DNA from: Bacteroidia bacterium
GTDB taxonomy: Bacteria > Bacteroidota > Bacteroidia > Flavobacteriales > Flavobacteriaceae
Direction of reading: 5' to 3'
DNA length: 64,000 nt
Assembly (NCBI GenBank): GCA_030427735.1
Contig: JAUIBP010000001.1
Span: 473,039-537,038 of the forward strand
The notes under the pieces were generated by a model, which worked only from the letters and a program-made list of their open reading frames with translations, was not told the origin of the DNA and searched no databases. The position numbers were made by a program, and so were the translations under genes. Of the stretch, positions 9,047 to 18,952 are shown piece by piece (positions within the stretch are counted from its first letter, which is position 1; each line of letters starts with the position of its first letter).

Positions 9047-10681
9047 ATGCATCATAATAAACGGTTACTAAATAAAACGTTCTTCATACATTTTGTTTGT
9101 ATCTTGGGTATTTTACTTTGTAACGGATGTAAATCGGAACCTAAAAAAGACAATAGCCATTTAGTATTCAGATATAACGAGCATAAAAACATAAGTTCTC
9201 TAGACCCTGCTTTTTCTAAAGATCTGGCCGATATTTCGGCCACAAACCAATTATTTAACGGTTTGGTACAAATGAACGACAGCATGCAGGTTTTACCCGC
9301 AATTGCTAAATCCTGGACCATTTCCGAAGACGGTTTGCATTACAGTTTTAACTTACGTAACGATGTGTTTTTTCACAAACACAGGTTATTTAAAAACGAT
9401 AGCACCAGACGTGTTGTAGCATCGGACTTTGAGTACAGTTTAAAGAGACTTTTAAATCCGACTGTTGGGTCGCCAGGACGATGGGTTTTAAACAAAGTAG
9501 ATGGTTTTAAAGCCATAAACGACAGCACATTTAACATAACGCTTAAACAAGCTTTCCCTGCATTTTTAGGCTTACTTACCATGAAATATTGTTCGGTTGT
9601 CCCGAGAGAAATAGTAAGTTTTTACGGAAGCGATTTTAGAAATCACCCCATTGGCACTGGCCCCTTTTATTGCAAGCGCTGGGAAGAAAATATTAAACTG
9701 GTTTTCAGAAAAAATAAGCATTATTTTGAAAAAGATGCAACAGGAACATCCTTACCGTATTTAGAAGCTATAGCCATTACCTTTTTGCCAGATAAACAAA
9801 GTGAATTTTTACAATTTGCACAGGGTAATATCGATTTTATATCAGGATTAGATGCTTCGTATAAAGATGATATTTTAACAGCCAAAGGCGAATTAAGAGC
9901 AAAATACACTTCTAGTGTAAACATGCTACGCGCGCCGTTTTTAAACACCGAATATTTATCATTCTATATGGATTCTGAGATTCCCGAAATTCAATCAGAA
10001 AAAATTAGAAAGGCCCTTAATTACGGTTTCGACAGAAAAAAAATGATGACCTATCTTCGTAATGGCATCGGTATTCCCGCACGAGGCGGTTTTATTCCTA
10101 AAGGACTTCCTGGATACAACCCAAATATTGGTTACACGTATCAGCCTGAAAAAGCAAAAGCTTTAATCGCCGAATTTATATCCGAAACCGGCATACAAAC
10201 CCCAGAAATAACCATAACCACGACAAGTAATTATTTAAGTTTTTGCGAATACATACAACGCGAAATTCAAAAAACAGGAATAGTAGCAAACATTAATGTG
10301 ATACCTGCCTCTGCTTTAAAAGATGCCAAAGCCAACGGAAAACTAGATATGTTTAGAGCCAGTTGGGTAGCTGACTATCCTGATGCGGAAAACTACTTAT
10401 CGTTATTTTACAGTAAAAATTTTGCACCTAATGGCCCAAATTACTCACATTTTAAAAACAATCTATTCGACCAATGGTACGAACAAGCATTTACTACTAA
10501 CCATTTAGAAACAAGAACTAAATTGTATACAAAAATGGATTCGCTTGTACTCAATCACGCACCGATAGTACCTTTATTTTACGACGAAGTTGTACGATTT
10601 ACAGGAAAAAATGTTTCGGGATTAGGCATTAACCCTACCAATTTATTAGAATTAAAACATGTTAAAAAACAAAGAGAATAA
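9047..10681 (+). CDS. ABC-type peptide-binding lipoprotein (family 5 SBP)
   Basis: Solute-binding protein of the OppA/DppA family, 544 aa, lipid-anchored (lipobox LLCNGC, Cys28). Family landmarks: SSLDPAF near the mature N terminus, ATNQLFNGLVQM, AKSWTISEDGLHYSFNLR, VVASDFEYSLKRLLNP, HPIGTGPF and a C-terminal ADYPDAENYLSLFYS. It would capture oligopeptides for an ABC importer, but no permease or ATPase genes are adjacent, so it is either an orphan or works with a transporter elsewhere. Confidence 0.87.
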   Translation: MHHNKRLLNKTFFIHFVCILGILLCNGCKSEPKKDNSHLVFRYNEHKNISSLDPAFSKDLADISATNQLFNGLVQMNDSMQVLPAIAKSWTISEDGLHYSFNLRNDVFFHKHRLFKNDSTRRVVASDFEYSLKRLLNPTVGSPGRWVLNKVDGFKAINDSTFNITLKQAFPAFLGLLTMKYCSVVPREIVSFYGSDFRNHPIGTGPFYCKRWEENIKLVFRKNKHYFEKDATGTSLPYLEAIAITFLPDKQSEFLQFAQGNIDFISGLDASYKDDILTAKGELRAKYTSSVNMLRAPFLNTEYLSFYMDSEIPEIQSEKIRKALNYGFDRKKMMTYLRNGIGIPARGGFIPKGLPGYNPNIGYTYQPEKAKALIAEFISETGIQTPEITITTTSNYLSFCEYIQREIQKTGIVANINVIPASALKDAKANGKLDMFRASWVADYPDAENYLSLFYSKNFAPNGPNYSHFKNNLFDQWYEQAFTTNHLETRTKLYTKMDSLVLNHAPIVPLFYDEVVRFTGKNVSGLGINPTNLLELKHVKKQRE

Positions 10682-10691
10682 GACCAAGTAT

Positions 10692-11867
10692 TTAATCGCG
10701 TCTGTATTTTTTTGTTTCCTCAAACACATGCTCTAAAATTGCTTTGTCAACATCGGTAAGTTCTATTTGTCGGCGCTTCATCACCACTTCGGCCACCTGA
10801 AATGCCTTTTTAGTTAAGTAAGTTGTAAAACCGCTACTCCCCCCCCAACTGAAACTAGGCACAAAATTTCTAGGATAACCTGTACCAAAAATATTGGCAT
10901 TTACACCAACAACAGTACCAGTATTAAACATAGTATTAATTCCGCATTTACTATGATCGCCCATCATTAACCCGCAAAATTGCAGGCCTGTTTTGGCAAA
11001 ATTTTCGGTTTCGTAACTCCACAACCTAACCTCGGCATAATTATTTTTCAGATTAGAATTGTTAGTATCTGCTCCTAAATTACACCATTCGCCAAGTACC
11101 GAATTGCCCAAATACCCTTCGTGACCTTTATTTGAATTAGCAAACATTACCGAATTATTAACCTCGCCACCAACTTTACAATACGGCCCAATAGTTGTAG
11201 GACCATAAATTTTAGCTCCCATTTTAACCACCGCTTGGTCGCATAAAGCAAATGGCCCGCGAATTAAACTGCCTTCCATTATTAAGGTATCTTTACCTAT
11301 ATATACAGGACCATTAGATGCATTTATAGTTACAAAATGAAGTTCTGCTCCTTCTTCTATAAAAATATTATCGGCAGCTATGGTATTTACCGTTTCTGGT
11401 ATGGGTTGCGATGTTCTGCCGTTGGTAAGCAAATCGAAATCTTCCTGAATGGCCTGACCATTTTTAGAAAAAATATCCCAAGTATGTTCAATTTTCAAAA
11501 CCGAGTCGTTAAAATCGATGGCTTCATAAGCATCAAAATCAATATCCTCTTGATGCGATTGTGCGTAAAACGCAATCACATCTTCATCTTTAAATATAGC
11601 CTGATTAACTTTTAAGCCTTGTATTACATCTACTAATTTTTCATTAGGCAAAAAAGCAGCATTAATCATTATATTCTCCTCCAACTCTACCATAGGGTAC
11701 TTATCGGCCAAGTAATCTTCTGTTACGGTTGTGGTCGTATAACCCAGATAGTGCTCCCATTTTTCGCGAATGGTTAAAATACCCACACGAATATCGGCAA
11801 CAGGTCGTGTAAAAGTAAACGGCAAAAGACTGTTACGAGACGGCCCATCGAAAAGAATATAATTCAT
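10692..11867 (-). CDS. GlmU-like sugar nucleotidyltransferase/acyltransferase
   Basis: A 391-aa protein of the Bacteroidota GlmU-like family. The N-terminal part starts MNYILFDGPSRNSLLPFTFTRP, a degenerate nucleotidyltransferase start with R-x-x-LLP instead of the classical G-x-G-T-R-M. From about residue 165 a left-handed beta-helix follows, with hexapeptide-type turns (VYIGKDTLIMEGSLIRG, GPTTIGPYCKVGG, NSVLGEWCNLGADT). It probably handles an N-acetylhexosamine-phosphate in envelope precursor synthesis; whether both activities are present cannot be read. Convergent with the peptide-binding gene (10-nt gap, no terminator seen). Confidence 0.8.
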   Translation of the reverse strand: MNYILFDGPSRNSLLPFTFTRPVADIRVGILTIREKWEHYLGYTTTTVTEDYLADKYPMVELEENIMINAAFLPNEKLVDVIQGLKVNQAIFKDEDVIAFYAQSHQEDIDFDAYEAIDFNDSVLKIEHTWDIFSKNGQAIQEDFDLLTNGRTSQPIPETVNTIAADNIFIEEGAELHFVTINASNGPVYIGKDTLIMEGSLIRGPFALCDQAVVKMGAKIYGPTTIGPYCKVGGEVNNSVMFANSNKGHEGYLGNSVLGEWCNLGADTNNSNLKNNYAEVRLWSYETENFAKTGLQFCGLMMGDHSKCGINTMFNTGTVVGVNANIFGTGYPRNFVPSFSWGGSSGFTTYLTKKAFQVAEVVMKRRQIELTDVDKAILEHVFEETKKYRRD

Positions 11868-11888
11868 GGTTCAATTTTTTAGTAAAAA

Positions 11889-11919
11889 TAAAAAAGCCTT
11901 TCAATAGATGAAAGGCTTT
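11889..11919 (-). terminator. Terminator of the L31 gene
   Basis: 11-bp inverted repeat (11893-11903 with 11909-11919), followed on the minus strand by a T-rich run. Confidence 0.8.
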
Positions 11920-11941
11920 CTTAAAATATATTGTTACTAAA

Positions 11942-12193
11942 TTATTTTTTGAATTTAGCGTATTTGTTTTTGAATTTATCGATACGACCAGCAGTATCTA
12001 TTAACTTAGATTTACCAGTGTAAAATGGGTGTGATGTTCTTGAAATTTCCATTTTTATTAAAGGATACTCAACACCATCTACTTCTAAAGTTTCATTTGT
12101 ATTTGCAGTAGATTTTGTTAAAAATACATCGTCGTTAGACATGTCTTTAAATGCTACTACTCTATAATTTTCTGGATGTATATCTTTTTTCAT
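11942..12193 (-). CDS. rpmE2: 50S ribosomal protein L31 type B
   Basis: An 83-aa protein with typical L31 features: [11 protein letters not shown] at the start, [11 protein letters not shown] in the middle and [14 protein letters not shown] at the end. The CxxC zinc pair of type A L31 is absent, so this is the zinc-independent B form. Start ATG 12193; the GTG just ahead of it is less likely. It has its own terminator. Confidence 0.95.
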   Translation of the reverse strand: MKKDIHPENYRVVAFKDMSNDDVFLTKSTANTNETLEVDGVEYPLIKMEISRTSHPFYTGKSKLIDTAGRIDKFKNKYAKFKK

Positions 12194-12306
12194 CACTAAT
12201 GCGTTTTAATCTTATCGAATTTTGAGACTGCAAATTTAGGCATTTTTTATTACTACACAATATTTTTTTATAAATTTTATTACACCCAGTTTTTGTAACG
12301 TTTTGT

Positions 12307-12314
12307 TATATTTG
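12307..12314 (+). promoter_or_regulatory. -7 element for the DUF4199 gene
   Basis: TATATTTG, an exact TAnnTTTG match, 38 nt upstream of ATG 12353. Confidence 0.55.
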
Positions 12315-12352
12315 TTTACTAACTGTTTTAAAATGTAAAACTAACCAAAATT

Positions 12353-12883
12353 ATGGAACACACTTCTAAACCTATAAGTGCCAATTACGGTATTTATCTT
12401 GCCCTGTTTTTATCTGCAATTACAATTTTAGCTTATGTAATTAACCTAGAATGGCTTACCAGCGTTTGGGTAGGCGTAGGACTTTTTGTGGTAATTATTG
12501 CCTTTGGTATTTTTGCTGCTGCGAAAACCAAAAGTGCCCAAAACGGTTTTATTAGTTTTAAAGAAGCCTTTACATCTTATTTTAAAACCATTGCCATAGG
12601 TGTTTTAATTAGCTCTGCAGTTAGTATTGTACTTTTTAATTTTATAGATCCCGAAGCTGCCGAATTTTTAAAACAGCAAGTGATTGAAAAATCGACTCAG
12701 ATGATGGAAAATTTTGGAGCCCCTCAAGAAGCCATCGATCAAGCTGTTGCCGATATGCAGGAACAAAATCAATTCGAAACCGTAAATCAATTAAAATCTT
12801 TGGCGTTCCAATTGGTCTTTTACGCTGTTATAGGATTGATAGTTGCATTGATATTGAAAAAAACAGACCCAGATGCTAATTAA
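12353..12883 (+). CDS. DUF4199 membrane protein
   Basis: A 176-aa inner-membrane protein with about four hydrophobic helices (residues 13-30, 36-54, 79-100, 150-168). The hydrophilic segment between the last two is rich in Gln and Glu (EAAEFLKQQVIEKSTQMM). The helix layout and the SFKEAFTSYFKTIAIG stretch match DUF4199, a Bacteroidota family of unknown function. It sits 39 nt ahead of a lipid-linked-sugar glycosyltransferase gene on the same strand, an arrangement that may indicate an envelope role (inference). Confidence 0.8.
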   Translation: MEHTSKPISANYGIYLALFLSAITILAYVINLEWLTSVWVGVGLFVVIIAFGIFAAAKTKSAQNGFISFKEAFTSYFKTIAIGVLISSAVSIVLFNFIDPEAAEFLKQQVIEKSTQMMENFGAPQEAIDQAVADMQEQNQFETVNQLKSLAFQLVFYAVIGLIVALILKKTDPDAN

Positions 12884-12922
12884 TTATAGTATTTTTGAAG
12901 TTTTAAAAGCTAAATTTCATAA

Positions 12923-13873
12923 ATGAATATATCAGTAGTCATACCACTACTTAACGAGCACGAATCTTTAAAAGAACTTTACGATTGGATAGCACAAGTC
13001 ATGCAATCCAATCGTTTTTCTTATGAAATCATTTTTATAGACGATGGGAGCACCGATAATTCTTGGAAAATCATCTCCAAACTAGCCCAGAGTCATCCCG
13101 AGGTTAAAGGCATTCGCTTCCTTAAAAATTTCGGAAAATCGCAAGCACTACACGCTGGTTTCGCTCAAGCAACAGGAGACGTTGTAATTACAATGGATGC
13201 CGACCTTCAAGACAACCCCGAAGAAATCCCCGAACTTTACAGCATGATCGTAAACGATAATTACGATATGGTTTCGGGCTGGAAAAAGAAGCGTTACGAT
13301 GCTGTACTGTCTAAAAATTTGCCTTCTAAACTATTTAACTGGGCAGCCAGAACAACTTCGGGAGTAAAACTAAACGATTTTAACTGCGGCCTAAAGGCCT
13401 ATAAAAACGACGTTATTAAACATATAGATGTAAACGGAGAAATGCACCGTTACATTCCTGTTTTGGCTAAAAATGCCGGTTTTACAAATATTGGCGAAAA
13501 AGTGGTACAACACCAGGCCAGGAAATACGGTGTTACCAAATTTGGTATAGACCGCTTTATTCATGGTTTTTTAGACCTTATTACCATTTGGTTTTTATCG
13601 CGGTTTGGCAAACGGCCTATGCATCTTTTTGGTGCCTTAGGCGTGTTTATGCTTACCATCGGGTTTGGTTTTGCAACCTATTTAGGTATCGACAAACTGT
13701 TTATAAATCCGCAGGGCAGACTCATAACTCAACGTCCGCAGTTTTATATTGCATTAACCACAATGATAATAGGTACGCAATTTTTTGTTGCTGGTTTCTT
13801 GGGCGAACTCATTTTACGTTCTAAACCCGATCGCAATAGATATGCTATAAAAAGCAAACTAAATTTAAATTAA
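12923..13873 (+). CDS. Family 2 glycosyltransferase, polyprenyl-phosphate type
   Basis: A 316-aa membrane GT2. The GT-A domain shows VVIPLLNEHESL, the nucleotide-binding IDDGSTDNS and the metal-binding DADLQDNPE. RKYGVTKFG resembles the acceptor region of DPM/GtrB-like enzymes. Two C-terminal transmembrane helices lie at about 235-257 and 272-295. Family knowledge: such enzymes transfer a hexose to undecaprenyl phosphate. Likely co-transcribed with the DUF4199 gene. Confidence 0.87.
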   Translation: MNISVVIPLLNEHESLKELYDWIAQVMQSNRFSYEIIFIDDGSTDNSWKIISKLAQSHPEVKGIRFLKNFGKSQALHAGFAQATGDVVITMDADLQDNPEEIPELYSMIVNDNYDMVSGWKKKRYDAVLSKNLPSKLFNWAARTTSGVKLNDFNCGLKAYKNDVIKHIDVNGEMHRYIPVLAKNAGFTNIGEKVVQHQARKYGVTKFGIDRFIHGFLDLITIWFLSRFGKRPMHLFGALGVFMLTIGFGFATYLGIDKLFINPQGRLITQRPQFYIALTTMIIGTQFFVAGFLGELILRSKPDRNRYAIKSKLNLN

Positions 13874-13923
13874 CACGAAAGGAATTTAACGTCGCTTTAA
13901 ACCTTAACATTATACGAATTGAT

Positions 13924-13931
13924 TATTTTTG
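13924..13931 (+). promoter_or_regulatory. -7 element for the phosphohexose mutase gene
   Basis: TATTTTTG, an exact TAnnTTTG match, 20 nt upstream of ATG 13952. Confidence 0.55.
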
Positions 13932-13951
13932 TTCACAATATACTTTAAGCT

Positions 13952-15679
13952 ATGATTAACATTGAACCACAATTACTAGAACGCGTAAACACTTGGCTTA
14001 CATCTACGTTCGACGAAGACACACAAACACACATAAAAAACCTAATCGCTAATAATCCAACCGAATTAAAAGAAAGTTTTTATAAAAATCTAGAGTTTGG
14101 TACTGGTGGTATGCGAGGTATTATGGGTATTGGCACAAACCGAATTAACAAATACACCTTAGGTAAAAACACTCAAGGCCTTAGCAATTACTTACACAAA
14201 AGTTTCCCTAACGAAACCATAAAAGTAGCTATAGCCTACGATTGCAGACACAATAGTAAATCATTAGCAAAAGTGGTTGCCGACGTATTTTCGGCAAACC
14301 AAATAGAGGTTTATCTTTTCGAAGATTTGCGTCCAACTCCAGAATTATCCTTCACCTTAAAACACTTAAACTGCCATTGCGGTATTGTTTTAACAGCATC
14401 TCACAATCCACCAGAATACAACGGTTATAAAGTATATTGGCAAGACGGTGGGCAATTAGTACCGCCACAAGATGGCGAAATTATAAAAGAAATTGAAGCT
14501 TTGGACTATTCTGAAATTAAATTTGAAGAACAACCAAAACTAATACATATTATAGGTAAAGATATAGACGATGCTTTTGTTGATGCTTCAGTAAAAAACG
14601 GAAGCTTTACTACAGATGCCGCTCGCGATGGTTTAAAAATTGTATTTACCCCGCTTCACGGCACGTCTATTACCACCATTCCAGAGACATTACAACGTGC
14701 TGGTTTTAAACATGTACATATTGTAGAAGAGCAAAAGGAACCTAATGGCGATTTCCCAACCGTAAAATCACCTAATCCAGAAGAACCTGAAGCTTTAAAA
14801 ATGGCTTTAGATTTGGCCGAAAAAGAGCAAGCCGATATTGTTATAGGTACAGACCCCGACAGCGATCGCTTAGGTGTGGCTGTACGCGATTTAGATGGCA
14901 AGATGATTCTTTTAAACGGAAATCAGACCATGCTTTTAATGACGGACTTTTTATTGAAACAATGGAAAGCCCAAGGCAAACTAAAAGGCAACGAATTTAT
15001 CGCTTCTACCATCGTATCTACACCTATGATGCACCAATTAGCAAAAGCCTATAATGTAGACTATAAAGTTGGTCTTACAGGATTTAAATGGATTGCCAAA
15101 ATGATAAAAGATTTCCCTAATCAGGATTTCATTGGCGGTGGCGAAGAAAGTTTCGGTTACATGGTTGGCGATTTTGTTCGCGATAAAGATGCAGTAACCT
15201 CTACCCTTTTAGCTTGCGAAATTGCGGCTCATGCTAAAGCTAACGGCAGTTCGTTTTACAAAGAGCTATTACAACTTTATGTAAACCACGGATTATATAA
15301 AGAACGTTTAATTTCCTTAACGAAAAAAGGGATTGAAGGCGCACAGGAAATCACACAAATGATGATCGACGCCCGCGAAAATCCGATGTCAGAAATTGGT
15401 CATTCTAAAGTTGTAAAGGTAGAAGACTACCAATCGTCGACGTCCAAAAATTTAGTTTCAGGAGAAACCTCAACCATAGACATTCCAAAGTCTAATGTTA
15501 TCATTTACTATACCGAAGATGGGTCGCAAGTTGCCTTAAGACCAAGCGGAACCGAACCTAAAATTAAATTTTATATTAGTGTAAATACTGCATTAAAAAA
15601 CACCGAGGCGTTTAATGCCACCCAAGAGATTCTAGAACAAAAAATAGAATCTATAATTAAAGACCTGAAACTTAGTTAA
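13952..15679 (+). CDS. Phosphoglucomutase/phosphomannomutase family enzyme
   Basis: Alpha-D-phosphohexomutase, 575 aa. The phosphoserine loop [11 protein letters not shown] has Ser150, the metal loop [10 protein letters not shown] is near 302-311, the sugar-binding GGGEESFGY near 397, and the phosphate-binding [10 protein letters not shown] near the C terminus. The length fits PGM2-like mutases that interconvert hexose 1- and 6-phosphates. It feeds sugar-nucleotide synthesis. The stop TAA overlaps the ATG of the ABC exporter by one base (TAATG), so the two are translationally coupled. Confidence 0.93.
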   Translation: MINIEPQLLERVNTWLTSTFDEDTQTHIKNLIANNPTELKESFYKNLEFGTGGMRGIMGIGTNRINKYTLGKNTQGLSNYLHKSFPNETIKVAIAYDCRHNSKSLAKVVADVFSANQIEVYLFEDLRPTPELSFTLKHLNCHCGIVLTASHNPPEYNGYKVYWQDGGQLVPPQDGEIIKEIEALDYSEIKFEEQPKLIHIIGKDIDDAFVDASVKNGSFTTDAARDGLKIVFTPLHGTSITTIPETLQRAGFKHVHIVEEQKEPNGDFPTVKSPNPEEPEALKMALDLAEKEQADIVIGTDPDSDRLGVAVRDLDGKMILLNGNQTMLLMTDFLLKQWKAQGKLKGNEFIASTIVSTPMMHQLAKAYNVDYKVGLTGFKWIAKMIKDFPNQDFIGGGEESFGYMVGDFVRDKDAVTSTLLACEIAAHAKANGSSFYKELLQLYVNHGLYKERLISLTKKGIEGAQEITQMMIDARENPMSEIGHSKVVKVEDYQSSTSKNLVSGETSTIDIPKSNVIIYYTEDGSQVALRPSGTEPKIKFYISVNTALKNTEAFNATQEILEQKIESIIKDLKLS

Positions 15680-17502
15680 TGAACTATTTTAAACAAATAT
15701 TTAGTTTTGCAAAACCTTATAAAGTTTATGCAATACTAAATATCATCTGTAATATTTTTTACGCGCTTTTTGGCACTTTAGCCATGGTATCTTTATTTCC
15801 TATGCTTAACGTTTTGTTCGATAAAACAAAACAAACAAATACCAAACCAGTTTGGCAAGGTATTACAGAAGTTAAAGATTATGCCGAAAGTTATTTAAAC
15901 TATTTTGTTACCCAAAAAGCAAACCAAGGGCACGACGATGTGCTTATTTTTATGGTTATTCTAGTAGTAAGTATGTTTTTACTTAAAAACTTCTTCAACT
16001 ACCTAGCCATGTATTTTATTACTTTTTTAAGAAATGGTGTTCTTAAAGATATCCGAAATGCCCTGTACGATAAATATTTAGAATTACCCCTGTCGTTCTT
16101 TTCCGAAAAAAGAAAAGGCGACAGTATTGCGAGGATCTCTAGTGATGTTCAAGAAATTCAAACATCATTTTTATCGATTTTAGAGCTTATTGTAAGAGAA
16201 CCTTTAATGATTGTTTTTACTATTAATGCCATGTTCTTAATTAGCGTTAAGCTAACTATTTTTGTATTCATTTTTATTCCTGTAAGTGGTTTTTTAATTT
16301 CGTTAATAGGTAAATCTTTAAAAAAGAAATCGGATCGTGTGCAACAAGAACAAGGCTATTTCCTGTCTATTGTAGACGAAACACTAGGGGGACTTAAAGT
16401 GATAAAAGGATTTACTGCTGAAGCGCTTTTCGGTCAAAAATTCCGAGCCTCTACATCGCGATATTACGACTATTCTAACACATTATTAAACCGTCAGAAT
16501 TTAGCATCGCCAACTAGCGAATTTTTAGGCATTACCGTTATTTCTATATTATTATGGTATGGCGGTCGCATGGTACTTAACGAGAATGCCTTGGATGCAG
16601 GTCTATTTTTCGTGTATATGGGATTAGCATATAACATACTAACACCAGCAAAAGCTATTAGTAAAGCCAGTTACGGTGTTAAAAAAGGCAATGCAGCAGC
16701 AGAACGTGTTTTAGAAATTTTAAATACAGAATCGCCTTTAAAAGATAAACCCAATGCCGTAACCAAACCTAATTTCACTACCGCTATAGATATTAATAAT
16801 GTATCGTTTAAGTATGAAGACGAATGGGTATTAAAAAACTTTTCGTTGCACGTTAGCAAAGGAAAAACGGTAGCCTTAGTTGGACAATCAGGTAGCGGAA
16901 AAAGCACCATAGCCAATCTGGTTACCCGATTTTACGATGTAAACGAAGGTAATATTACTATAGACGGGCAAGACATTAGAGACCTAACAAAGCACTCCCT
17001 TCGTGGGTTAATGGGCTTAGTTACTCAAGATTCTATTTTGTTTAACGACACCATTAAAAACAATTTACTAATTGGCAATACCAATGCCACAGACCAAGAT
17101 ATTATAGAGGCGCTACAAGTGGCCAACGCTTGGGAATTTGTTAAGGACTTACCAAACGGCATCGACACCAATATTGGAGACTCTGGTAACAAGCTCTCTG
17201 GCGGGCAAAAGCAACGCCTAAGTATTGCACGTGCCGTATTAAAAAATCCGCCAATCATGATATTAGACGAAGCAACCTCTGCGCTCGATACGGAAAGCGA
17301 ACGCCTAGTGCAAAAAGCTTTAGAAAATATGATGAAAAACAGAACCTCTATTGTAATTGCCCACCGACTCTCTACAATCCAAAATGCCGATGCCATTGTG
17401 GTTATGCAAAAAGGGGAAATTGTAGAACAAGGTACGCACGAACAACTTCTGCAAAACAATGGCGCCTATAAAAAACTTGTAGAAATGCAAAGTTTTGAGT
17501 AA
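15679..17502 (+). CDS. ABC exporter (fused membrane and ATPase domains, MsbA-like)
   Basis: A 607-aa half-transporter. The membrane domain with six predicted helices spans about 1-335. The nucleotide-binding domain has Walker A GQSGSGKST (about 406), Q-loop VTQDS, signature LSGGQKQR (about 511), Walker B IMILDEATSALD and an AHRLST switch histidine. The substrate is unknown; MsbA-type members flip lipid A or other lipids, and the coupled sugar-phosphate mutase is compatible with an envelope glycolipid substrate (inference). Confidence 0.9.
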   Translation: MNYFKQIFSFAKPYKVYAILNIICNIFYALFGTLAMVSLFPMLNVLFDKTKQTNTKPVWQGITEVKDYAESYLNYFVTQKANQGHDDVLIFMVILVVSMFLLKNFFNYLAMYFITFLRNGVLKDIRNALYDKYLELPLSFFSEKRKGDSIARISSDVQEIQTSFLSILELIVREPLMIVFTINAMFLISVKLTIFVFIFIPVSGFLISLIGKSLKKKSDRVQQEQGYFLSIVDETLGGLKVIKGFTAEALFGQKFRASTSRYYDYSNTLLNRQNLASPTSEFLGITVISILLWYGGRMVLNENALDAGLFFVYMGLAYNILTPAKAISKASYGVKKGNAAAERVLEILNTESPLKDKPNAVTKPNFTTAIDINNVSFKYEDEWVLKNFSLHVSKGKTVALVGQSGSGKSTIANLVTRFYDVNEGNITIDGQDIRDLTKHSLRGLMGLVTQDSILFNDTIKNNLLIGNTNATDQDIIEALQVANAWEFVKDLPNGIDTNIGDSGNKLSGGQKQRLSIARAVLKNPPIMILDEATSALDTESERLVQKALENMMKNRTSIVIAHRLSTIQNADAIVVMQKGEIVEQGTHEQLLQNNGAYKKLVEMQSFE

Positions 17503-17868
17503 TAAGCGCTATATAATTTGAATAGAAAAATGGGTATGGAAATAAACTCGGACTAGACAAAACACACATCCAAGAAAAAAATATATGAAGAAAATAAAAA
17601 AGGACAAACATATAAAAATGTCTATCCTTTCTTCGTGGAATTCAACTTAGGGATTGTGTTGATTATGGGCTTTTAAAATATTAACGTTCAAAAACGTCCA
17701 CTTCTATTTACCGTTAAACTTATCTTAAAAACACCTAAAAACCAAACATTTACACGTTTAATCGATAAAATACAGCTTGTTATCCGATTTTTATACCTAA
17801 ACACAAATAAACACCTAATTTAAGTTTAAACTTTTTAAGCTTTCGTAAGTCTAACTAGAAAACACCGT
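17503..17868 (+). other. Intergenic region with a weak hairpin
   Basis: 366 nt without a credible gene. It contains an imperfect 13-bp inverted repeat (17599-17611 and 17618-17630, two mismatches) followed by a T/C-rich run, a possible weak terminator for the exporter. No exact TAnnTTTG element precedes the sigma-factor gene; the last 60 nt are AT-rich. Confidence 0.4.
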
Positions 17869-18411
17869 ATGACTGATGAATCACAACTTTTAGAGCAGCT
17901 TCAATCCAATACCACCAAAGAGCGTGCTTTTAAAGAATTAATCAGTTTATATAAAGAGCGCTTGTATTGGCACATTCGTAATATTTTAAAATCGCACGAA
18001 GATACAGACGATGTTTTACAAAATACTTTTATAAAAATTTACAAAAACATCAACAGCTTTAAAGGCGAAAGCAAGCTTTACTCTTGGATGTACCGCATTG
18101 CTACCAACGAGGCAATCACCTTTATAAACAAACGCGCTAAACAATTACAAATTACTAGTGAAGAGGTTCAAAACTTAGCTATTAACAATTTAAAATCGGA
18201 TGTGTATTTTGAAGGCGAAGCCATACAATTAAAATTACAACAAGCCATAGCTACGTTACCACAAAAGCAACAGTTGGTATTTAACATGCGCTATTTTGAA
18301 GATATAAAATATAAAGACATGTCGGATATTTTACAAACCAGCGAAGGGGCACTAAAAGCATCGTATCACTTAGCAGTAAAAAAAATCGAAGAGTATCTCA
18401 CTAACGATTAA
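17869..18411 (+). CDS. ECF-type RNA polymerase sigma factor
   Basis: A 180-aa sigma-70 family protein. Region 2 is recognisable in DTDDVLQNTFIKIYKNINSF and LYSWMYRIATNEAITFINK; region 4 in LPQKQQLVFNMRYFEDIKYKDMSDIL with the helix-turn-helix SEGALKASYHLAVKKI. Region 3 and 1.1 are absent, as in ECF factors. First gene of a three-gene operon with a one-TM protein and a periplasmic helical protein. Confidence 0.92.
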   Translation: MTDESQLLEQLQSNTTKERAFKELISLYKERLYWHIRNILKSHEDTDDVLQNTFIKIYKNINSFKGESKLYSWMYRIATNEAITFINKRAKQLQITSEEVQNLAINNLKSDVYFEGEAIQLKLQQAIATLPQKQQLVFNMRYFEDIKYKDMSDILQTSEGALKASYHLAVKKIEEYLTND

Positions 18412-18445
18412 ACCTTTACTAAAAAATAAAGTCTAAACTTACAAG

Positions 18446-18949
18446 ATGAAACTAAATAGCTTAAATACAAACAAACATCGCGGGTTTAAAACCCCAGATC
18501 GGTATTTTAACAATCTCGATCAAGATTTACTACATCTTGCTAAGCTACATGCAAAAACAGATGCTAGTGGTTTTAAAGCTCCCAACGATTATTTTAACAC
18601 GCTAGAAACACAAATATTACAGAAAACAAGTCAGCAAACAAACCCAAGTAAGGTTATTACCTTAAAAAGAAATACGTGGTTATACGTTTCAAGCATAGCA
18701 GCAACATTATTACTGTTTTTTAGCCTCACGCTTTTCAACAAAAGTGCATCATCTTTTGATAGCCTGAACAACGACACGTTAGTTTCGTACATTTTAAGTC
18801 AGGATATCGATTATTCAGAAATGGCATCGTTAATAACAGACGAAACCACATTTGCAGACAATATTTTAAAAGAATCTATAAGCGACCAAAACATCGAAAC
18901 CTATTTAGAAAACGACCTAGAACTAGACGACCTTTTAAACCAAAATTAA
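18446..18949 (+). CDS. One-TM protein of the ECF operon (putative anti-sigma factor)
   Basis: A 167-aa protein with no zinc-binding anti-sigma motif. The N-terminal cytoplasmic part contains a duplicated motif, GFKTPDRYFNNL (13-24) and GFKAPNDYFNTL (42-53). A single membrane helix at about 78-97 follows, then an acidic periplasmic tail (LENDLELDDLLNQN). Position directly after the sigma gene and N-in/one-TM topology suggest it holds the sigma factor at the membrane (inference). Start ATG 18446, 34 nt after the sigma stop. Confidence 0.65.
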   Translation: MKLNSLNTNKHRGFKTPDRYFNNLDQDLLHLAKLHAKTDASGFKAPNDYFNTLETQILQKTSQQTNPSKVITLKRNTWLYVSSIAATLLLFFSLTLFNKSASSFDSLNNDTLVSYILSQDIDYSEMASLITDETTFADNILKESISDQNIETYLENDLELDDLLNQN

Positions 18950-18952
18950 ACT